A stretch of 64,000 bases of DNA, taken from assembly GCA_015179025.1 (NCBI GenBank), contig WHUX01000158.1:62001-126000 (forward strand), written 5' to 3'. Shown piece after piece: positions 63,869 to 64,000 of this stretch. Positions within the stretch are counted from its first letter, which is position 1, and each line of letters opens with the position of its first letter. Below the pieces are notes generated by a model. The model saw only the letters and a list, made by a program, of their open reading frames with translations, searched no databases and had not been told where the DNA came from. Origin of the DNA: Terfezia claveryi. Taxonomy: Eukaryota; Ascomycota; Pezizomycetes; Pezizales; Pezizaceae. The position numbers were made by a program, and so were the translations under genes.

Positions 63869-64000
63869 CGTAGACTCTTGGAGAGCATTTGTCACGAGAA
63901 TTCCAATTCTTTCAACATCGGTCCATCCCCCGAGAATCCTCGGCATAGTATTGTATTCATTGTTCACGTCTTGTACAATTTCTCTGCACAACTGTTGGAA
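63869..64000 (-). CDS. Partial ORF at the window edge, unknown
   Basis: The minus-strand frame entering from the right edge reads LCREIVQDVNNEYNTMPRI, WTDVERIGILVTNALQ and then runs into the foldback arm, where it becomes repeat translation. It could be a gene cut by the foldback insertion or an exon continuing outside the window. No family recognised. Confidence 0.3.

Noticed and set aside
1..64000. tRNA, rRNA or telomeric repeats
   Set aside because: By eye I found no cloverleaf with A and B boxes, no rRNA sequence and no TTAGGG runs. A tRNAscan run could still find a diverged tRNA.

Overview
The window looks like repeat-rich, gene-poor chromosome of a filamentous ascomycete fungus. The evidence is short spliceosomal introns (about 50-80 nt, GTAAGT-type donors, CTAAC-type branch sites, AG acceptors), Ty3/Gypsy elements with a chromodomain, PiggyBac-type transposase remnants, an OrsD/RecQ-type helicase of the fungal mobile or subtelomeric kind, a TET/JBP-like dioxygenase, and in-frame stops at positions where a C-to-T change of a Gln, Arg or Trp codon explains the stop (a RIP-like pattern). 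A truffle-like (Pezizomycete) source is a guess. I found no tRNA, rRNA, telomere repeat or intact housekeeping gene.

Layout. 1-9.4 kb: an LTR fragment and two decayed Gypsy elements lying tail to tail. 9.4-14.6 kb: a 57-bp tandem repeat broken by a solo LTR, then a PiggyBac C-terminus split by a second solo LTR, then repeat unit A on the minus strand. 14.7-15.7 kb: minisatellites. 15.7-22.8 kb: two multi-exon minus-strand genes of unknown function whose exon phases close almost completely, both carrying stops. 23.4-26.8 kb: a TET/JBP-like 2OG-Fe(II) dioxygenase pseudogene and a second broken gene. 27-30.8 kb: a palindromic element, unit B (the only uninterrupted copy) and a minus-strand PiggyBac pseudogene. 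31.3-37.6 kb: an extremely AT-rich block with three higher-order repeats and a Copia-like solo LTR. 37.7-42.3 kb: 29-bp and other satellite arrays. 43.5-48.3 kb: a broken OrsD-RecQ helicase gene. 49.7-52.8 kb: unknown broken genes and a 208-bp tandem repeat. 53.1-55 kb: unit C. 55.1-60.9 kb: a SNF2-like scrap, more 29-bp arrays and a Gly/Ala-rich repeat. 61.0-63.9 kb: a 2.8-kb foldback palindrome.

The most unusual item is the three-copy unit A/B/C. Each copy has the same upstream box, a small Thr-rich protein with an N-terminal hydrophobic segment and a conserved C-terminal block, a purine-rich GGGCTGG minisatellite, and a 60-63 nt intron with a conserved 3' exon. In two of the three copies it lies tail to tail with a PiggyBac transposase. 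It could be a passenger gene of a PiggyBac-like element or an independent multicopy gene family. Most other content is decayed mobile DNA, so the genes do not form an evident pathway.
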